A stretch of DNA of 64,000 nucleotides from Hyperoodon ampullatus (taxonomy: Eukaryota; Chordata; Mammalia; Artiodactyla; Ziphiidae), in assembly GCA_949752795.1 (NCBI GenBank), contig OX457070.1, forward strand, positions 39,765,685 through 39,829,684, read 5' to 3'. Made by a program: the position numbers and the translations under genes. Of the stretch, positions 48,317 to 61,450 are shown in pieces. Every line of letters begins with the position of its first letter. The stretch's first letter is position 1. The notes under the pieces are model-generated. The model was not told where the DNA came from, made no database searches, and saw nothing but the letters and a program-made list of their open reading frames with translations.

Positions 48317-49319
48317 GAAGGAGGAGACAAAAGAGGGCTGAGGTTTGGGTTCCCAGTCAGAACTGACACCTCCATTGACATCTGGAGAGTAAATGAGAAC
48401 CAGGCAGGTGAAAAGTGAATTAGTAAAAGTTGTAAAAACATAGCCAGATTTCTGATGTCAGACATGTTCACATACAGCTTCACCAATCCCAGAAAAACAG
48501 GCATTTGTCATCTACCATAAAGTTGACTGAATATACCAAAGCAAGCCTTTGAGTTGTTGCTATGTGGGTAGATTATTTGGACCTCCAATCTCCACAAAAA
48601 CAGAATAAATCAAAGCCGTGGGAAACAAGCAAGAGTAACTGGATAAAAAGCAAAAGAATTCTTGTTAATGCCAACAAGGGCTGGGGAGCCATCATAGGAA
48701 GAAGCGTGCTTTTTCTTTCGACTTCTCGTTTACCTTGCATCTGCATGGAATAAGAACTAGTGTTTGACCTGTTGTGGATCTATTTGCTATCTTTACATTT
48801 AATATCTCTTCCCTGCCTGTGTCTCTCATTCCAAACACTTTAGGAATACAGAGATTTTCTGAGATCCATGAGAAAAATCATCACGGTTACTAACAGCATT
48901 TGTTCTATCAAATGCATTCAATAGGTAGAATCCCATCTCTGCGGGGGACCACAGAGATGACCTTGTGGAGAGATGTAAGATAGGATTTCAGGCTCCATCA
49001 CTGGGAAAAGAACACAACCTTGCAGGTCTTGAGGTTACACAAAGAGGACACTCTGAGTGTGAAACAAGAGAAAGTCACGGGAGAATGAAGCACTTGGCCA
49101 TGAACCCCTAAATGCAAACTATTTCTCCCCAGACGTCAATTTCTGCTCCTCTCCCCATCCCTCCCCTCTTCTGGGTAGTCAGGGGGAAGGACCACATCAT
49201 CTCTGGTTGCAAACCCCCAAATCACTTCCTCATCGTGGCTATCCCAGCCTGGCAAGGAAAGGAGCTACTGTCCTCACACTCCGCATTGCTTCCAAGCCGG
49301 TCCTTCCCCGGAATGGAAT
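48317..49319. other. Unique noncoding sequence
   Basis: Nothing recognised. Confidence 0.5.
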
Positions 49320-50000
49320 CCAACAGTATAAAAAGCAGCTTCTTCACAGAGCAGCTTCAGCCCCGACTGAGCCTTTGGGAATGTAATGCTACAAATTGTG
49401 GTGCTTCTATTGTATGAGCAATTCAATGGGCATTTCATTTCCAGTCGAAATCCAAACTAGTTAAAGTCAGCCTGTACAAGCTGCCTTGCCGAGAAACAGC
49501 AGCTTGCATTAAAATTACAATTCTGTTGTTTTGCCACGTCAGAAGCAAAGGTTAAAATCATATCTCGGCCGGACATTGTTTCTATAATATTGGCCCTCTG
49601 CAAAGCTGTGGTGCAGGTGAGCCCAGAAATGATGTGAAATATTTCTAATACAAATTTTATTTTTATGTGAAACTATTCAAATGCTGCTGTACAACATGAA
49701 CTACCTGAACCAAATCAAATCCTCAGGTCAATTCCTTCTTCCGAGTGCTCCTTAGATAACAAAGTCTTGTTCTGCGAATCTGTTCAATATATTAAAGTTG
49801 ATTCACTCGGACAGTGTGTAAGATATAATACATTAATCTGGGCCATTTCAATTTCTGAGTCTGGGACTATAAAACTGGTGTGCTGCATATCTAATTTTTT
49901 TTGAATACCTGATTTATGCATTCCTCCGATGTCGAGTGTCGATGGTGTGGTGGATGCGGCTGCTACATTAACAACGGGCTGCATCAGCACTCAAATCTTA
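49320..50000. promoter_or_regulatory. Enhancer-like block with SOX and homeodomain motifs
   Basis: GCATTAAAATTACAATTCTG, then TGTTGTTTTGCC, then GGCCGGACATTGTTTCTATA (CATTGTT SOX core). Further on: ATTTCTAATACAAATTTTAT and AACCAAATCAAATCC. No known repeat occurs across nearly 700 bp. Inferred enhancer. Confidence 0.45.
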
Positions 50001-51244
50001 TCTTGTTAAATCAGACAAATGTAGCTCAATGAAAAGGAAGGAATAAATGCCTGGGATGGTTGAAAGGAGTGAATTTTAATCCTGTTTGTTAGGGGACTTT
50101 CATGGTTTGTACTGGATGACTGAGGTTGGGGGTCCCCCTGAGACTCTGGGTACCATGAGTTATATTTATATGTGATTCATATAATGGACATGGAGCACAC
50201 ATATGAAAATATATACCTTATGCAAATTGGCACACACCCTTACAGCAGATCCTGTGCTGCAAGATGCAGTGCCTATATTTTACAGATGCTGTAACATCTC
50301 TATTAGATAGACAATTGGTAAAAATGGGTCCCTTTTTTAATATTTCCATTACAAGTATGAAAACCTCTCCTTTGTGCATAATTCTCTATATTTTTCATCA
50401 AAAAGAAGTTACCATGAAGGCTAAATATGAGGATGATGGAATAGCTTATCACAATCCTTATAAATATAATGTTTTCAGGAACTTTTGTGGTGCACTGAAT
50501 ACTGCTACCATTCTATAGACAGACAATATTAATTTTCATTGAAGGGAAATGTCCCTGTGTTTGCACAATCAACAGCACCTTTAGAAATTACCTCTGTGCT
50601 ATACAAGAAAAGTTTCATCCACATGTTTGGCACAAATGGCCAAGGCATTGGTAATAAATGAAATACACTTTCAGAATTTAGAAATAAATTCTTAGGGAGG
50701 ATCCTGCACTACTAACCTCTAATTTATATCTCTTTCTCTTAAAATATCCACGTAGTTTAGCTTCAGAGAACGGAAGTCAAGTGAAGTCCTTTATTGACCC
50801 AAGAAAATATGTTTGGAAAGATGGGAGAAGCATGGTACAGTTGTAAAAATGCATTGCCCATTAATATGCAAGCATCACCAAATAGAACAATTACAGAAGA
50901 GTCTAAGTTGGAGCTGGAATTATTTAATTGGCTCAGAGCTGAACCTGCCTGCTCAGTGACACTTTGGGAATGTATTATTTAAACATAAATCAGTTGTGCT
51001 TTCACTGGCTTCTCCCCTTCCTTAGCGTTTAATTATAGAAGGTGTATGCGTGGAAGGTTGGTGGGGGGAGGAAATCCTGTAAACAATAGATGTACTCGCA
51101 CCCCTCTCTTCCCTGTGTGTGTCAGGAGTCCAAGGTCTTGGTGCCCTATCTGCAACACTGCTATCAGTCACAGGCGTCAGAGCTGTGATGTGCAAACGTT
51201 AAGTACTGCAGTTGATTAGGACATATAACCAAGTGCACTGGGGC
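50001..51244. other. Unique noncoding sequence
   Basis: Nothing recognised. AT-rich in the first half. Confidence 0.5.
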
Positions 51245-51445
51245 AAAGCTTCCACGCAGGTTTTGGAAACAGAGAACGTTATGGCTAGGAGGGGTCAGAG
51301 AGAGCTTCCTGCCAAATCTAGTCATTTTGCAGATGAAGACATCTAGGCCAAGAATGAAAAAAGCCTTGGCCAAGTTCAAAGCCAGGACTAGACTCCAGTC
51401 ATCTGATATTCGGGTCCACTGCCTCTTGACTGCACCACTCAGCCA
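51245..51445 (-). mobile_element. MIR-like SINE fragment, minus strand
   Basis: CATTTTGCAGATGAAGACAT, then AGCCAGGACTAGACTCCAGT, then CCACTGCCTCTTGACTGCAC follow the reverse-complement order of MIR-type elements. The subfamily is uncertain. Confidence 0.55.
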
Positions 51446-52559
51446 AAGCTCTCCACACCTCCTGCAGCTCCCATCCCCCCAACAGTAGCCTCAAGCCAGA
51501 GCCTTTCCCTCTTACACAAATCAATGTTCCCTAGACTTCTCATTAGCACAAAAATTTGGACTAGATGTGTCTGAAAATGTCATGAAATCTCAGCCTTATC
51601 TTAATAGTAGTAAATTGTGAGTCATGTTTGGGCAAGATTCGGTGAATAAAAACTTGAAATTACTGAGCTCTTAATTGAATGAACTATCTTCATTATGCTC
51701 ATGAAAGGACTCAAAACCCAGATTTCATTTGATAGGATGTAAATAATTTCTTTAAAAGGATCAATACGAAGTTGGTGGCAAGCAGTGTCAGCAGAATGGG
51801 GTCCAGGAGCGTGGGCGATGGTGACACCTGGTTCAGAGAGAGCACAGCCGAATGACAGAAATCACGGGGCAGCGGCAACATATGCTCCAGCTCCGTGCTG
51901 AGTGACAAACGGCCCCTTGTGTGCAGCAAACATGTGATGAAGTGTGTGGAACACGTGAGAAAGTGACTTTCAGGCTGGAGTAATAGTCTCCATGCTAGGC
52001 GTTCAGGTTGTTTCTCTCAAGGGCCCTGCCTGGATCCCCACATGGCTGAAAATCGAAAGAAGATGCTACCTTTGCAGGCTGTCATGCCAGCCAGCAAGCA
52101 AAGTCTTGGACCTGCAACCGTTGTGCTCAGTGGACAGCGGATGGGGTGAGACTTTGGCTGCAAGCATAGTCTGGAGCTATGAGGAACCTCAGCCATTTCC
52201 AAAACATCCTCCTATCTGAGAGAAGTTCTGGGTCACAGAAATTGAAGCACTTGAAGGCTATGTAGTCAGGGTAGAGGCGGAGTGCACACATCCCTGGGTC
52301 CTTTTGACTACGAGAAGGAAGGAGTGACCTGAAGCTTGAGTTAAGACTTCATTAGTACACGTGGGATGCTGCAGGTGTATTAAGAGCAAATAACTTGAGA
52401 TCCGGGCCTTACTAGATGCTTGAATTTATGTCAAAGTAGCTCTGTTACATATGTGTCCCCCAGGGTCAGACTGCATTAGCTGGTTTCCTCATTCCTCATT
52501 CCATACGTGATGAACTGAAGAGTCAATGGAGTGTACTTCAAAAATGTCTCTGTAAAACA
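51446..52559. other. Unique noncoding sequence
   Basis: Nothing firm. A short MIR-like phrase occurs at about 52216-52280. Confidence 0.45.
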
Positions 52560-53040
52560 TGTTTTTAGCGTCCATAGAACTTAGGTTCAGTTTAAGCGTG
52601 GATGATGCGTGCAGATGGCACGCGTGCGTTACGTGCATGCGTGTGACAAGGAGGGGGGAATAAAACATGAAATGTCTCTAAGGTCACAGAACACTGACCT
52701 CATTGGCGGGGCTAATTTGATTGTGCGGGGAACAATAGCACTGCACTCCTCTGCCAGCGAAGTGCATGCTAATTATGAGATTTGCCCTTGATAAGACCTT
52801 GGTGGGTCATTCAGCAGTTGTGATCTGTCACTGACTTCTAATCATGTATTATCGTCTGGGTGAGTCAGAATGGGACCCTAAGCTTTCTGTCTTTACAGCA
52901 ATGTGGCACTCTAATTACCTTATGCCAAGTGGATATGCAGCGACTGAATTAAGTGATCAGTGCGACTGCCTTCAAAATCTTCCCTTTCTCCTTTGTGTTG
53001 CTTCATGGCAATTTACATTTTAAGATGCTATGAAGCTTTT
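52560..53040. promoter_or_regulatory. Enhancer-like block
   Basis: GGGGCTAATTTGATTGTGCG, GGGAACAATAGCACTGC (SOX AACAAT), GTGCATGCTAATTATGAGAT (POU/homeodomain), CTTGATAAGACC (GATA) and GGCACTCTAATTACCTTATG lie within about 220 bp. Repeat-free. This is one of the two strongest enhancer candidates by motif density. Confidence 0.46.
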
Positions 53041-54115
53041 GGTGTGACTGAAAATGCCACTCTAAAAAAATAATTATTTTATTTTTAATTTGAGGAAGAC
53101 AATATTAAATTCAAGCCGTACTAGTGTCTTACCTTATTTCTGTGGCATAAAACCAGATGCTACAATAAACATCCTGTGAGCAAACTTGTTGAAAGGCATC
53201 CTATGGGGAGTCTGGCTTTTGCTTTCAAAAAATAAACATAACGGAGGGGATGGGGATGGTTTGGAGTGTGGAGAGACCCCAAGAGTGACAGGACTTTCTA
53301 AGACCCTTAAGTTTTCACTGTATTAATCACTTGCAGTTAATAAGCAGACCTTAACATGAACCATTATTTTCTGCTTTTAAATAGTGCTTGGGGTCCACCG
53401 AAGGGAGATATATATGCTACAGATAAAAAATTAAAACTAAGGGAATAAAATCTCACCACGAAATATACTCATTAACTAGGGTAATGATAAACTGACCTTA
53501 TAAGCATTTCAAGGCCAAAAGCAAATACCTGACCTATTGATTAACTTGCTCCATGACAGTTTGAGGGATCAGTGTGACCCTAACTACGGTGATGCAGCTT
53601 GCATTAATTTTTTGATCCTTTAAAATTTTGGTGGAGCTATGATATTATTCTCTATTGTTGCATAGCAACTCTCAAAAACTACAGAGCAATCTGTTATGCT
53701 AAACCAGTTGTACCAACATCTGCATTTGCCTAGAGAATGATCTAATGCTTTTTGCAAAGAAAATGCACTGCGACGTTTATAAAATTTGATACGATACACT
53801 GATGTGGATGATCCTTGAAAATACGAACTCTGAAGTAGTCCTTGAAAGTTGTCATAAAACAGACCGAAAAAAAAAAAAAACCCACCCAACCATCGTCACA
53901 ACATCACAGAGCAAAAGTTACGGTGCTACTAACAGGAAATAGAAAAGGATTTTCAAAGCGTTTCTGCCTTGTGTGTCAACATTGTGGCAGAATTCTTTTA
54001 TAGTAACTGAAAAATCAAAACCAAAGAGGACAATTGAGAGAAAAATTGCAAGCCTTATTTTCCTTGAATCATATGATGTGGAAGGAACATTATTTGTTGA
54101 ATCCTTGGTTTGTTT
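53041..54115. other. Unique noncoding sequence
   Basis: An A run lies at about 53867-53880. No exon or repeat is recognised. Confidence 0.5.
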
Positions 54116-54246
54116 GGGTGGGAGAGGGGAGAAAAGAGGGGGCTAGATGGTGAAAGGAATGGGGTGGAGGGAGAAGGAGGGGGATGGAGAGAGCCCAGAG
54201 AGAGGGAGGGAGGGAAGAAAGAGAAGAGACGAGAAAGAGAGAAACC
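54116..54246. repeat. Purine-rich (GGGA/GA) tract
   Basis: About 130 bp with very few pyrimidines on the plus strand. The purest part is 54195-54243 with GAGAGAGGGAGGGAGGGAAG. Open frames on both strands here are low-complexity products. Confidence 0.92.
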
Positions 54247-54329
54247 TAGACTCAGAATATTCTGCATTCCCTGGGTGGCAAAACAGAAGAGCCCAAGGAG
54301 GGGAAAAAAAAAAAAAACTGTGGAAAGTT

Positions 54330-54860
54330 GACACAGTCAAGAATAATGGCTAAATCTATCAAGTTTGATCAGGTCTACTATAATGAAGTGAGGCTTCGTA
54401 TTCCAAGCAGGGACAATGAAGACAGGAGTCAGGCTCTAGAAATGCACTGCTCACTTTGTGCTTGGAATATGCAGCAGCCAGCAGGGAGCCACCAGATAAT
54501 TACACAGTATTTGTGCGGTTCCAGGAAGCTTCCTGCGCAGGTTGAATGCCCATGCTGTATTAAAAGGCAGCACAGTGAAATGTTTTTAATGAATATTTTT
54601 GTCAGAGAAAGAAAAGGCATTTGAATGATTGTGTGTATGTGAGAGAGAGAGTGTGTGCGTGTTTACGCTTGTGCATGGGAAAACCAGAGGTGGAATACCA
54701 CTGTCAAAATACAGGTACCGTTATTTATTTTTATTCCATTATTTACCGTTTCAAGAGTGTGACGTTCTTTCAATAAAACGAATCACAACATTCGGTTAAT
54801 GTTATTTAGGGCTAATTGTACATATAATCTCTTAGCTAATATTTGCTAATAATATCTTTC
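54330..54860. promoter_or_regulatory. Enhancer-like block
   Basis: ATGGCTAAATCTATCAAGTT, GGAGCCACCAGATAATTACA, and TTTTTAATGAATATTTTTGT. Repeat-free apart from a short TG stretch at 54630-54665. The 98-codon frame at 54328-54624 looks protein-like in places, but there is no good donor or acceptor at its ends. Confidence 0.34.
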
Positions 54861-57800
54861 AGTGAAATAGTACATCAAACAGAGGCTTAAAACAACTTTA
54901 AAAAATTCCAGTGGTAAATGAAATGTTTAGACACATTGAATCAGGAAACCTAAAGAAGAAGTAACACAGATGTTGATACTTACTAGTCAGTAGCCTTTGG
55001 CAGTGATAGCTCTAAAACATAAGAATACATTATTTCTGTGTGCTTTCATTCTCACCTAACAGATGTGGATAATCCACTGAATTTTAAACCCACACATTCT
55101 ATTCACAATGTCCCTTTAAATTCATTTTTCGGGCCAAGACAAGCTACATAAACTAAGAGAATTCACTGTAAAAGGTTGTGATTTTTTTTAAGCCCAGTCC
55201 CACTAATCTTATGCCTCCTATATTTCAGATTTTTAAAAATTTATTTGATGAGAAATTATATAACTTCCTTCAATCCATATTCTACTGTTGGTACTACCTA
55301 TGTAAGGGCAGCTTTTTAAAGGCTAAGTGACACTCAACGGTTAGCAATAGACATCACACAGTATCTTCCTTTCCTAAATTAAATAAATTCTGCATTTCAA
55401 ACTCTGTAGCTAACAGAAGCATCTCAGATATTTTTCCCTGGAATCAAATGATTTTTCAGATAATGTAATGACTTATGTACCAAGGTATTAATTTAGGCCC
55501 CAAACTTCCACATTTTAAAAGAAGATATTGTATTTCACATGGCTAAGTACCGACTATGAACCATTATCACTTGTAACAAGTACATTCTGATGAGGTAACA
55601 TGGATCTTTATTTGAAGGGCGCAATACTGCCACATTGCATGACACAGATGGTAGGGGTCAACAATCAAGTGAGAGTTGGAGGATTTGTTGGTTGAAAGAT
55701 GGTCTGATGAGGCAATTTTCTCTTTTTTTTTTTCTCCCAAAGAGTAATTTCAAGTAGATTTCTCAGCCAAGAGGCTTGCCACTCCCTCTAGCAACTGACT
55801 AAAATTTAATAGCTCTGACCCTCAAAAAAAAAAAAAAAAAAAATCACTGCATTCAACAAAAGTAGATACTGCCTCCATATTATTGTAAGAGAAAGCAATA
55901 TCCATTCCAAATTCTCAAGGATTCGTTTCAAGGTTCCTGTCATTGAAATGTTTCCTTTTGTAAACTGTATTATTAGTAATTGCAAATACCTAAATGGAAT
56001 CATTTAAATGAAAACTGGTTTTTTTTTACCACAATGGGAAAAAACCTAACCCTTTTAATAAGTAGATTCAAAATGAGTGTACATAAAACTCTGAAAAGGA
56101 AATTTCAGGAGGCATTTATGGCCATGTACATTTAAGGGGAAAGAGAGGCCATTACCTTGGCATGTTTAAATCAGATTATCAATCTGTCCTCGAAGACTTT
56201 CAATTTTAAAATATAGACAATGGTCGGATATGATTTGAATGATAGTTGTTTACACATAATACTCTATTGTCATGCTATGTATTCAAACCATAAATAATGC
56301 AAGATGCTTTTAATCATTTTGTCTACTTCTAGCTTTTCATAAAGATACTCTACTACTTTATTAAGTAGTTTATACTCATCACAGAATGCATAAAGCATAT
56401 ACGTCAAAGTGGTCTGGCTATCTTTTTTGGAAGTTTCTGTAAACAAGAAACTTCAATATCATTTGATCAAAAAGACAGAAAGCTTGGGAGAGTGGGGAAT
56501 GGGTTTTTCTCCCTTTGTTGGAATTGATGGAAATATATACACAAGGACAGTGCTCGATCACAGGCAGAAACAAAGGACTCAAGAGAGATCATCCTTCCAT
56601 TTTGGTCCTTTCATAATTAGTAAATATTCTCAAATTTGGGCCAAAATAGAGAATAATCACACTTAAGTTTTGTTCCACACCTTCCTCCCTTCTAGCTACA
56701 ATGAAAATGTCAATTTACATATATTAGAATTTTAAAAGATTATTTCTTCTACAGATCCTCCAGTTTCAGTTTCCATCTTTGTTGTCAGTTGTCCATACAA
56801 ATCTTTCTGAATGGGGCACTGGGGACTAGACTCTGAGTGAAGGGACCAGCCCAAACACTTCTGCTGGCTTGGGAGAAAGTATGGAGGCTTGGAAGGAGGT
56901 AACCTTTGCTTAGGATATCTGCAAAAATGCTGCTGAAACTTAAGTGTGTCATTTTCATATGGCCTGCCCTGCTGTGGCAGCCACCTAGAACTAAACTAGA
57001 AGTTTTGCCTAGTTTTGCATCATTTCCATTGGACCTCTTCATTCTGAAGTCTCAGATTTCAAAGGTATCTTTTGTGAAATGAAGAGCAAGGTTTTCATTA
57101 ATTGCCTTAGCCTGGGTATACCTGTAAAACGTTAATCTGTAAAAATAGATGAAAAGCCAATAGTCTTTTCCATGTAGCATATAAAACTACCCCTTCCTCC
57201 CTGGAAGCTCACAGGTTGTTTCACCCCCATATACACAAATGCTGGCATATTCATAAGCAGCCTCCTCATCTTTAAAGGAATGGTACCCCAATATTAAGTG
57301 GTCCTTGGAAATGCCAACAGCGCTTTCCAGCCCTTTTGCCTGCAAAGAGCTTTGTGCCATAGAAAAAGGTTCCTCTCTACTTTCTAAGCTTCATTTTATT
57401 CAATCGACTCTTTTTCACATTGTTATAGCTAGTGAACATAGCAAAGTTGGATTCAGAAGTGAACCTGAAGCATTATCATAACGCTTAGAAGAAATGGCTT
57501 CACACTGTATAATCGATCAAAGGTGTCAGATTTACAAAATGCAGATTTTCTGTCACATTTGGGCACTCTAAGCACTGTATCTTTTCACGAAGGTGCTGAC
57601 TGCTATTTTAATGAGGCCCTTTGGTGGCTGTAAAAAACTGAAAGAAGAGGATTAGAGGGGTTACCCTAGATATTGTCTATTTGTCTTACAAATTTCACAC
57701 TAACTACCAATTACATCGCCATAAACCTTTTGGCTACTTCAAGCTGTATGCCATATAATACATTAAAAATACGCTATGTTAACCTCTCCTATATTATACA

Positions 57801-58299
57801 CATAACTACAGCCACTGATGCAAGTAACATACCTAATGAAGCCAATAATGAGGCTCTTTAAAAGTAGTCTTGTTATAGGAATAATATTAGAGCAGTTCAG
57901 TTAGAGGCTAAGGTCCATTATGGAATACTTCCTATATACTCTGGTCCCGGGTCTGGAAAGATGCTGACACACTAATTCAAGCTCAAGAAGGGCATTAATC
58001 TTGCAACCTTCTACTTGTCATGCTTAATGGGACATCCTGCCTAGGTGAAATGAACCTGATGTATTCAGGTAAACATAATTTAATAAGGAAAGATAAAAAG
58101 AAATAGACTTCTGGTATGACCCTAGGGAGATGAAAACATCTGCCATTTTATTCAAGAACCTAACTCACAAGAAGAATCTACACGGTGCCTGGAAAAGGGT
58201 TGTCCACAGTAGGCTCTCAAAAATATGTACTGCATTAAAGAATAAATGGAAAAATCATGGTTAAAGTTTTGAGACATCATTGCTGTGTCCCTGCCCCCA
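54861..58299. other. Unique AT-rich noncoding sequence
   Basis: More than 3 kb with almost no recognised repeats besides the poly-A run. Some of it may be conserved, but no block stands out by motif density. Confidence 0.5.
55824..55843. repeat. Poly-A run of 20
   Basis: A 20-base A run. No SINE or L1 body is recognisable beside it, so its origin is unclear. Confidence 0.93.
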
Positions 58300-58620
58300 C
58301 CCACCACTGAACTTCCTGCAATTCATTTTGTTGGCGAGGAATGATAATGCCAGACAGCAAAGGCAACTTTGTTCATCTTCGGGAAGAAGACACATATTAA
58401 TGTGGGGTTAAGCATCTGAGTGTGAAATCAAGATCCGCAACAATACAGCATAAGATTTAAAAAGCAGGCATGAATGTCAGTAACCGTGCATCCTCTTTCA
58501 TTTGCAATCACTCTTAAGTCTAATGAGCTTCCAAAAATTGTGTCAAGGTTTCAGATAAGCTTATAAAAGGCAGCTGTTGGAGAAAGTGGTAGTCCATCCT
58601 GCCAAATCAAGCATTACATC
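58300..58620. promoter_or_regulatory. Possible enhancer-like block
   Basis: Repeat-poor block upstream of the Z-DNA tract, with TCAGATAAGCTTATAAAAGG (GATA core next to a TATA-like word) at about 58551-58570. Weak evidence. Confidence 0.22.
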
Positions 58621-58626
58621 AGCCTC

Positions 58627-58702
58627 ATGCATGCGTGCACGCACGCGCACGTGCACACATGCGCACGCGCGTGCACACACACACACACACACACACAGTG
58701 TG
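58627..58702. repeat. Alternating purine-pyrimidine tract with CpG, then (CA)n
   Basis: About 76 bp of near-perfect purine-pyrimidine alternation: CATGCATGCGTGCACGCACG, then CGCACGTGCACACATGCGCA and CGCGCGTG, followed by about 12 CA units. Such tracts readily adopt Z-DNA and are length-variable. CpG is strongly enriched over the rest of the window. The repeat is seen directly; the Z-DNA property is established for such sequence. Confidence 0.95.
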
Positions 58703-60599
58703 TAGTGGGGCTTTACCTCCCTCATTCCATGCACAGATCCTGGTCTCCTACTGCTTTGAGAGAGACAAATCTAAAATGGCCCCAGAGAACACTTACTGGC
58801 TTTAACTTTTAAAGCAGCTAGCATCAAGAATCGAGATATTTATATTCTGAGTGATGAATCATTGCTTCATGTCACTGAATAGAGTTTGTCATTAGGAAAT
58901 TTGCCAAGTTCTCTTTAATTCAAGATAAAATGAACATGGCATTTTTGGTCAAGGTTTAAAAATTAGACAAGTGGGAAATATGATTCAAAAATAACATCTA
59001 AAAACACCTGAAGACACTGTCTCCTCCAATCCTTCTTCCAGCTATTTTCAGAGAGGTTAAAATACGGTTAAGTAGATTATTTGGATGATAATGTGGTTAA
59101 ATCCATTGTTGTGAATTTGAGTTTATCACATTTCTATATTTAGCCAGCGAGAAACTTGTAAATCTACAGAGTTCATTTTATGGCAAAATCGATGCATTTA
59201 TCCCCCCCACGCCCTGTATAATATATGTTACTTCATATATTATATGAAAATGAGTCTTTTACTTACAGTTTAGTTCTAACAGGGACAGAGAGAAATGTAC
59301 ATGAATACTTAATGGACGAGTTAAAATAAAAGGATCTAGGGAACCCTTAGCAATAAAAAGTCTGATCGGACAATTCAGAGATGATAGGTCTTCCTTAGCC
59401 TTCTCAGTTGTTGGAATATCTGCAGTGTGTCCTGCCTAGTCAAATAGCCTCTGCATATCACCAGCATACATTTCCTAGATGGCAGTAAGTGTCATCAATT
59501 CCACTAGACCATTATCCATGATGGTAAGAAAGCTGCCCATGCTAGAGGAACCAATCTGACCTGTGCTGATGATCAGAACAAATGTCAAAGAATAACTAAC
59601 ATCAAGGGAAGACAGTCACTCTCCTGGTGCATCTGAGTAGACGAGGGTACATGCAGAAAATCAGGTGTTTGGAGCACCACAGCTAACTTTTTATTCATAG
59701 TGTTATTTTCGTTCATATCTCTTAAGTGTCTCGTTTACAAAGTGTCAAGAAGAGTTACTCGTTCATTAAGCACTTTGCATACTCGATATAAAAAGCACCA
59801 TGGAAACTAAAAATGCTGTACTACTTTGGTCTTCTCCCTGGTTGAACTCAAAGGACTTCCCATTCCATAGTCAATACAGGAGAAAGGAATGAACACAAGG
59901 AAGGTGACTTATGAATATTTTCTTAATGATAACCGCCTTGGATTGGTACCTATTCATCTTTGATCCTTAAGTAATAATTGGGGACTCATGAGCTGCCAGT
60001 CTTGGCAGTAACCACAAGACCCTCCAAATCTCCAAGGCACACCTAATAACTCTCACTGCCTAGGGGCTGCCTCTAGACATCAATCCACGGGTAGAACCTA
60101 CTCCTGGGGGTTTTGCTTTGCTTGTCCATGATCTTGAACTCCAGGCCCTTATTCTTGCCCTTAGATGCCACATAATTCTATCTAGATAGGTACAGTGAGG
60201 TGCAAAAGGAAGAAAATCTACCTGTAGAGAGTGTATTAGGGACATTTGGAATCAATGGGTCTGATTCCCAGAAATCCAAATTAAAGTGAGATTTGGAATG
60301 AGACGAAACTGTTGCTGCTTCTAATCATTCTAATAAAGTTATCTAGCTTTTTCTGGATCATTTTTTATACGAGGAGCTGTGCTCTATTCTATATGGAATA
60401 GACTTCGCTAAGCTGGATAAAAAATGTCACCTTAGGCACCTGAATTAATAGTTTGGTTATGTACTCGGTTAAGTCTTTACTATAGATCAGCATAAGTGTG
60501 CTAGACAGACAATTCTTTAGAGCTAACATTTTTAAAAGGTGCCAAAGCCCCTTTGAGAACTGTGTGAATTATCCAGATTCAGGAAGAAAAAAGTTAAAT
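58703..60599. other. Unique noncoding sequence
   Basis: Nothing recognised. A short lysine-rich frame on the minus strand at 60070-60190 hints at an old pseudogene, without proof. Confidence 0.45.
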
Positions 60600-61450
60600 A
60601 TACAGTGCTTTTCTACCCCCCTCCCTCTCTTAGTTGCACTGAATAAGTAAAAGTGCAGCAAAGTTGGCAAGAATAAATACTTCCTCGGTTTTTCTAAAGC
60701 TGCAATTAATGATAATGAAGCTATACCTTATATGGCAAGAAATACAGTACAAATTGGATAAGTAAGAAAAATGATCAGCCATTGTGTGCCTCCGATATAG
60801 TACATCAAGGTATCGCCACGGTGAGGCTATCTTTATTTTAAACCATTAAACAAAACAATATAAATCTGCAGGCAGGTGTTTCTTGTTGCAGAAGTACTGA
60901 AAGTTGTAATGCAAACAATCTAATTTTAGCATCTATGTAGAGTGTGAAGTAAATTTACTGATCACTGATGCATTGAGCATGGGAAGAAATAATCAGCAGG
61001 AGCTTTCAGCGAGATTATCCTATTAAAGCAGGAAGACTTCATGTGGTTGTTAAGGAAGTAGTCAAAAGCAGGTGATGGAAGTGGGGGGTTGACGACTCGT
61101 CAGTGGGCCCAGTGTACATGTTAAGTTGTTGTTTTCTGCTCAGCTAAGCAGCAGAGAATTGATATGTTAGCAATGAAGTGCAATGACAATTAAATTGTAA
61201 CTGACCTACATGTTACCGTCATTACGCTTCTCTCTTTTACTGCTTTCCCTCTTATTTAATCACACAGTATGGGGTTTTTATTAGGCTGTAATGTTAAAAT
61301 CTTCATCCATTTAGCCATAAATGTGTGACTGGATATCTATCAGACTTCCTTGCGCTGTACAAACAAAGCCATTTTGCTGAATCACTGTTGACTTGTTTGT
61401 GGCCTAATTTAATGAGAGTAATAACTTACATTACTATCCAGTTAACATTT
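60600..61450. promoter_or_regulatory. Enhancer-like block
   Basis: GCTGCAATTAATGATAATGA near 60700 and CAATGACAATTAAATTGTAA near 61180 are homeodomain-type clusters. GGTATCGCCACGGTGAGGC keeps CpG. No repeats over 850 bp. Inferred enhancer. Confidence 0.4.

Noticed and set aside
48007..48504. 165-codon minus-strand open frame
   Set aside because: Its length comes from the 42-bp repeat, whose unit is a multiple of three; it is not a gene.
54110..54353. Charged Glu/Arg/Lys-rich open frames
   Set aside because: Low-complexity products of the purine tract.
60060..60245. Possible processed pseudogene on the minus strand
   Set aside because: One frame gives a lysine-rich segment (ASKGKNKGLEFKIMDKQ), but I could not match it to a parent gene and saw no poly-A tail or target duplication.
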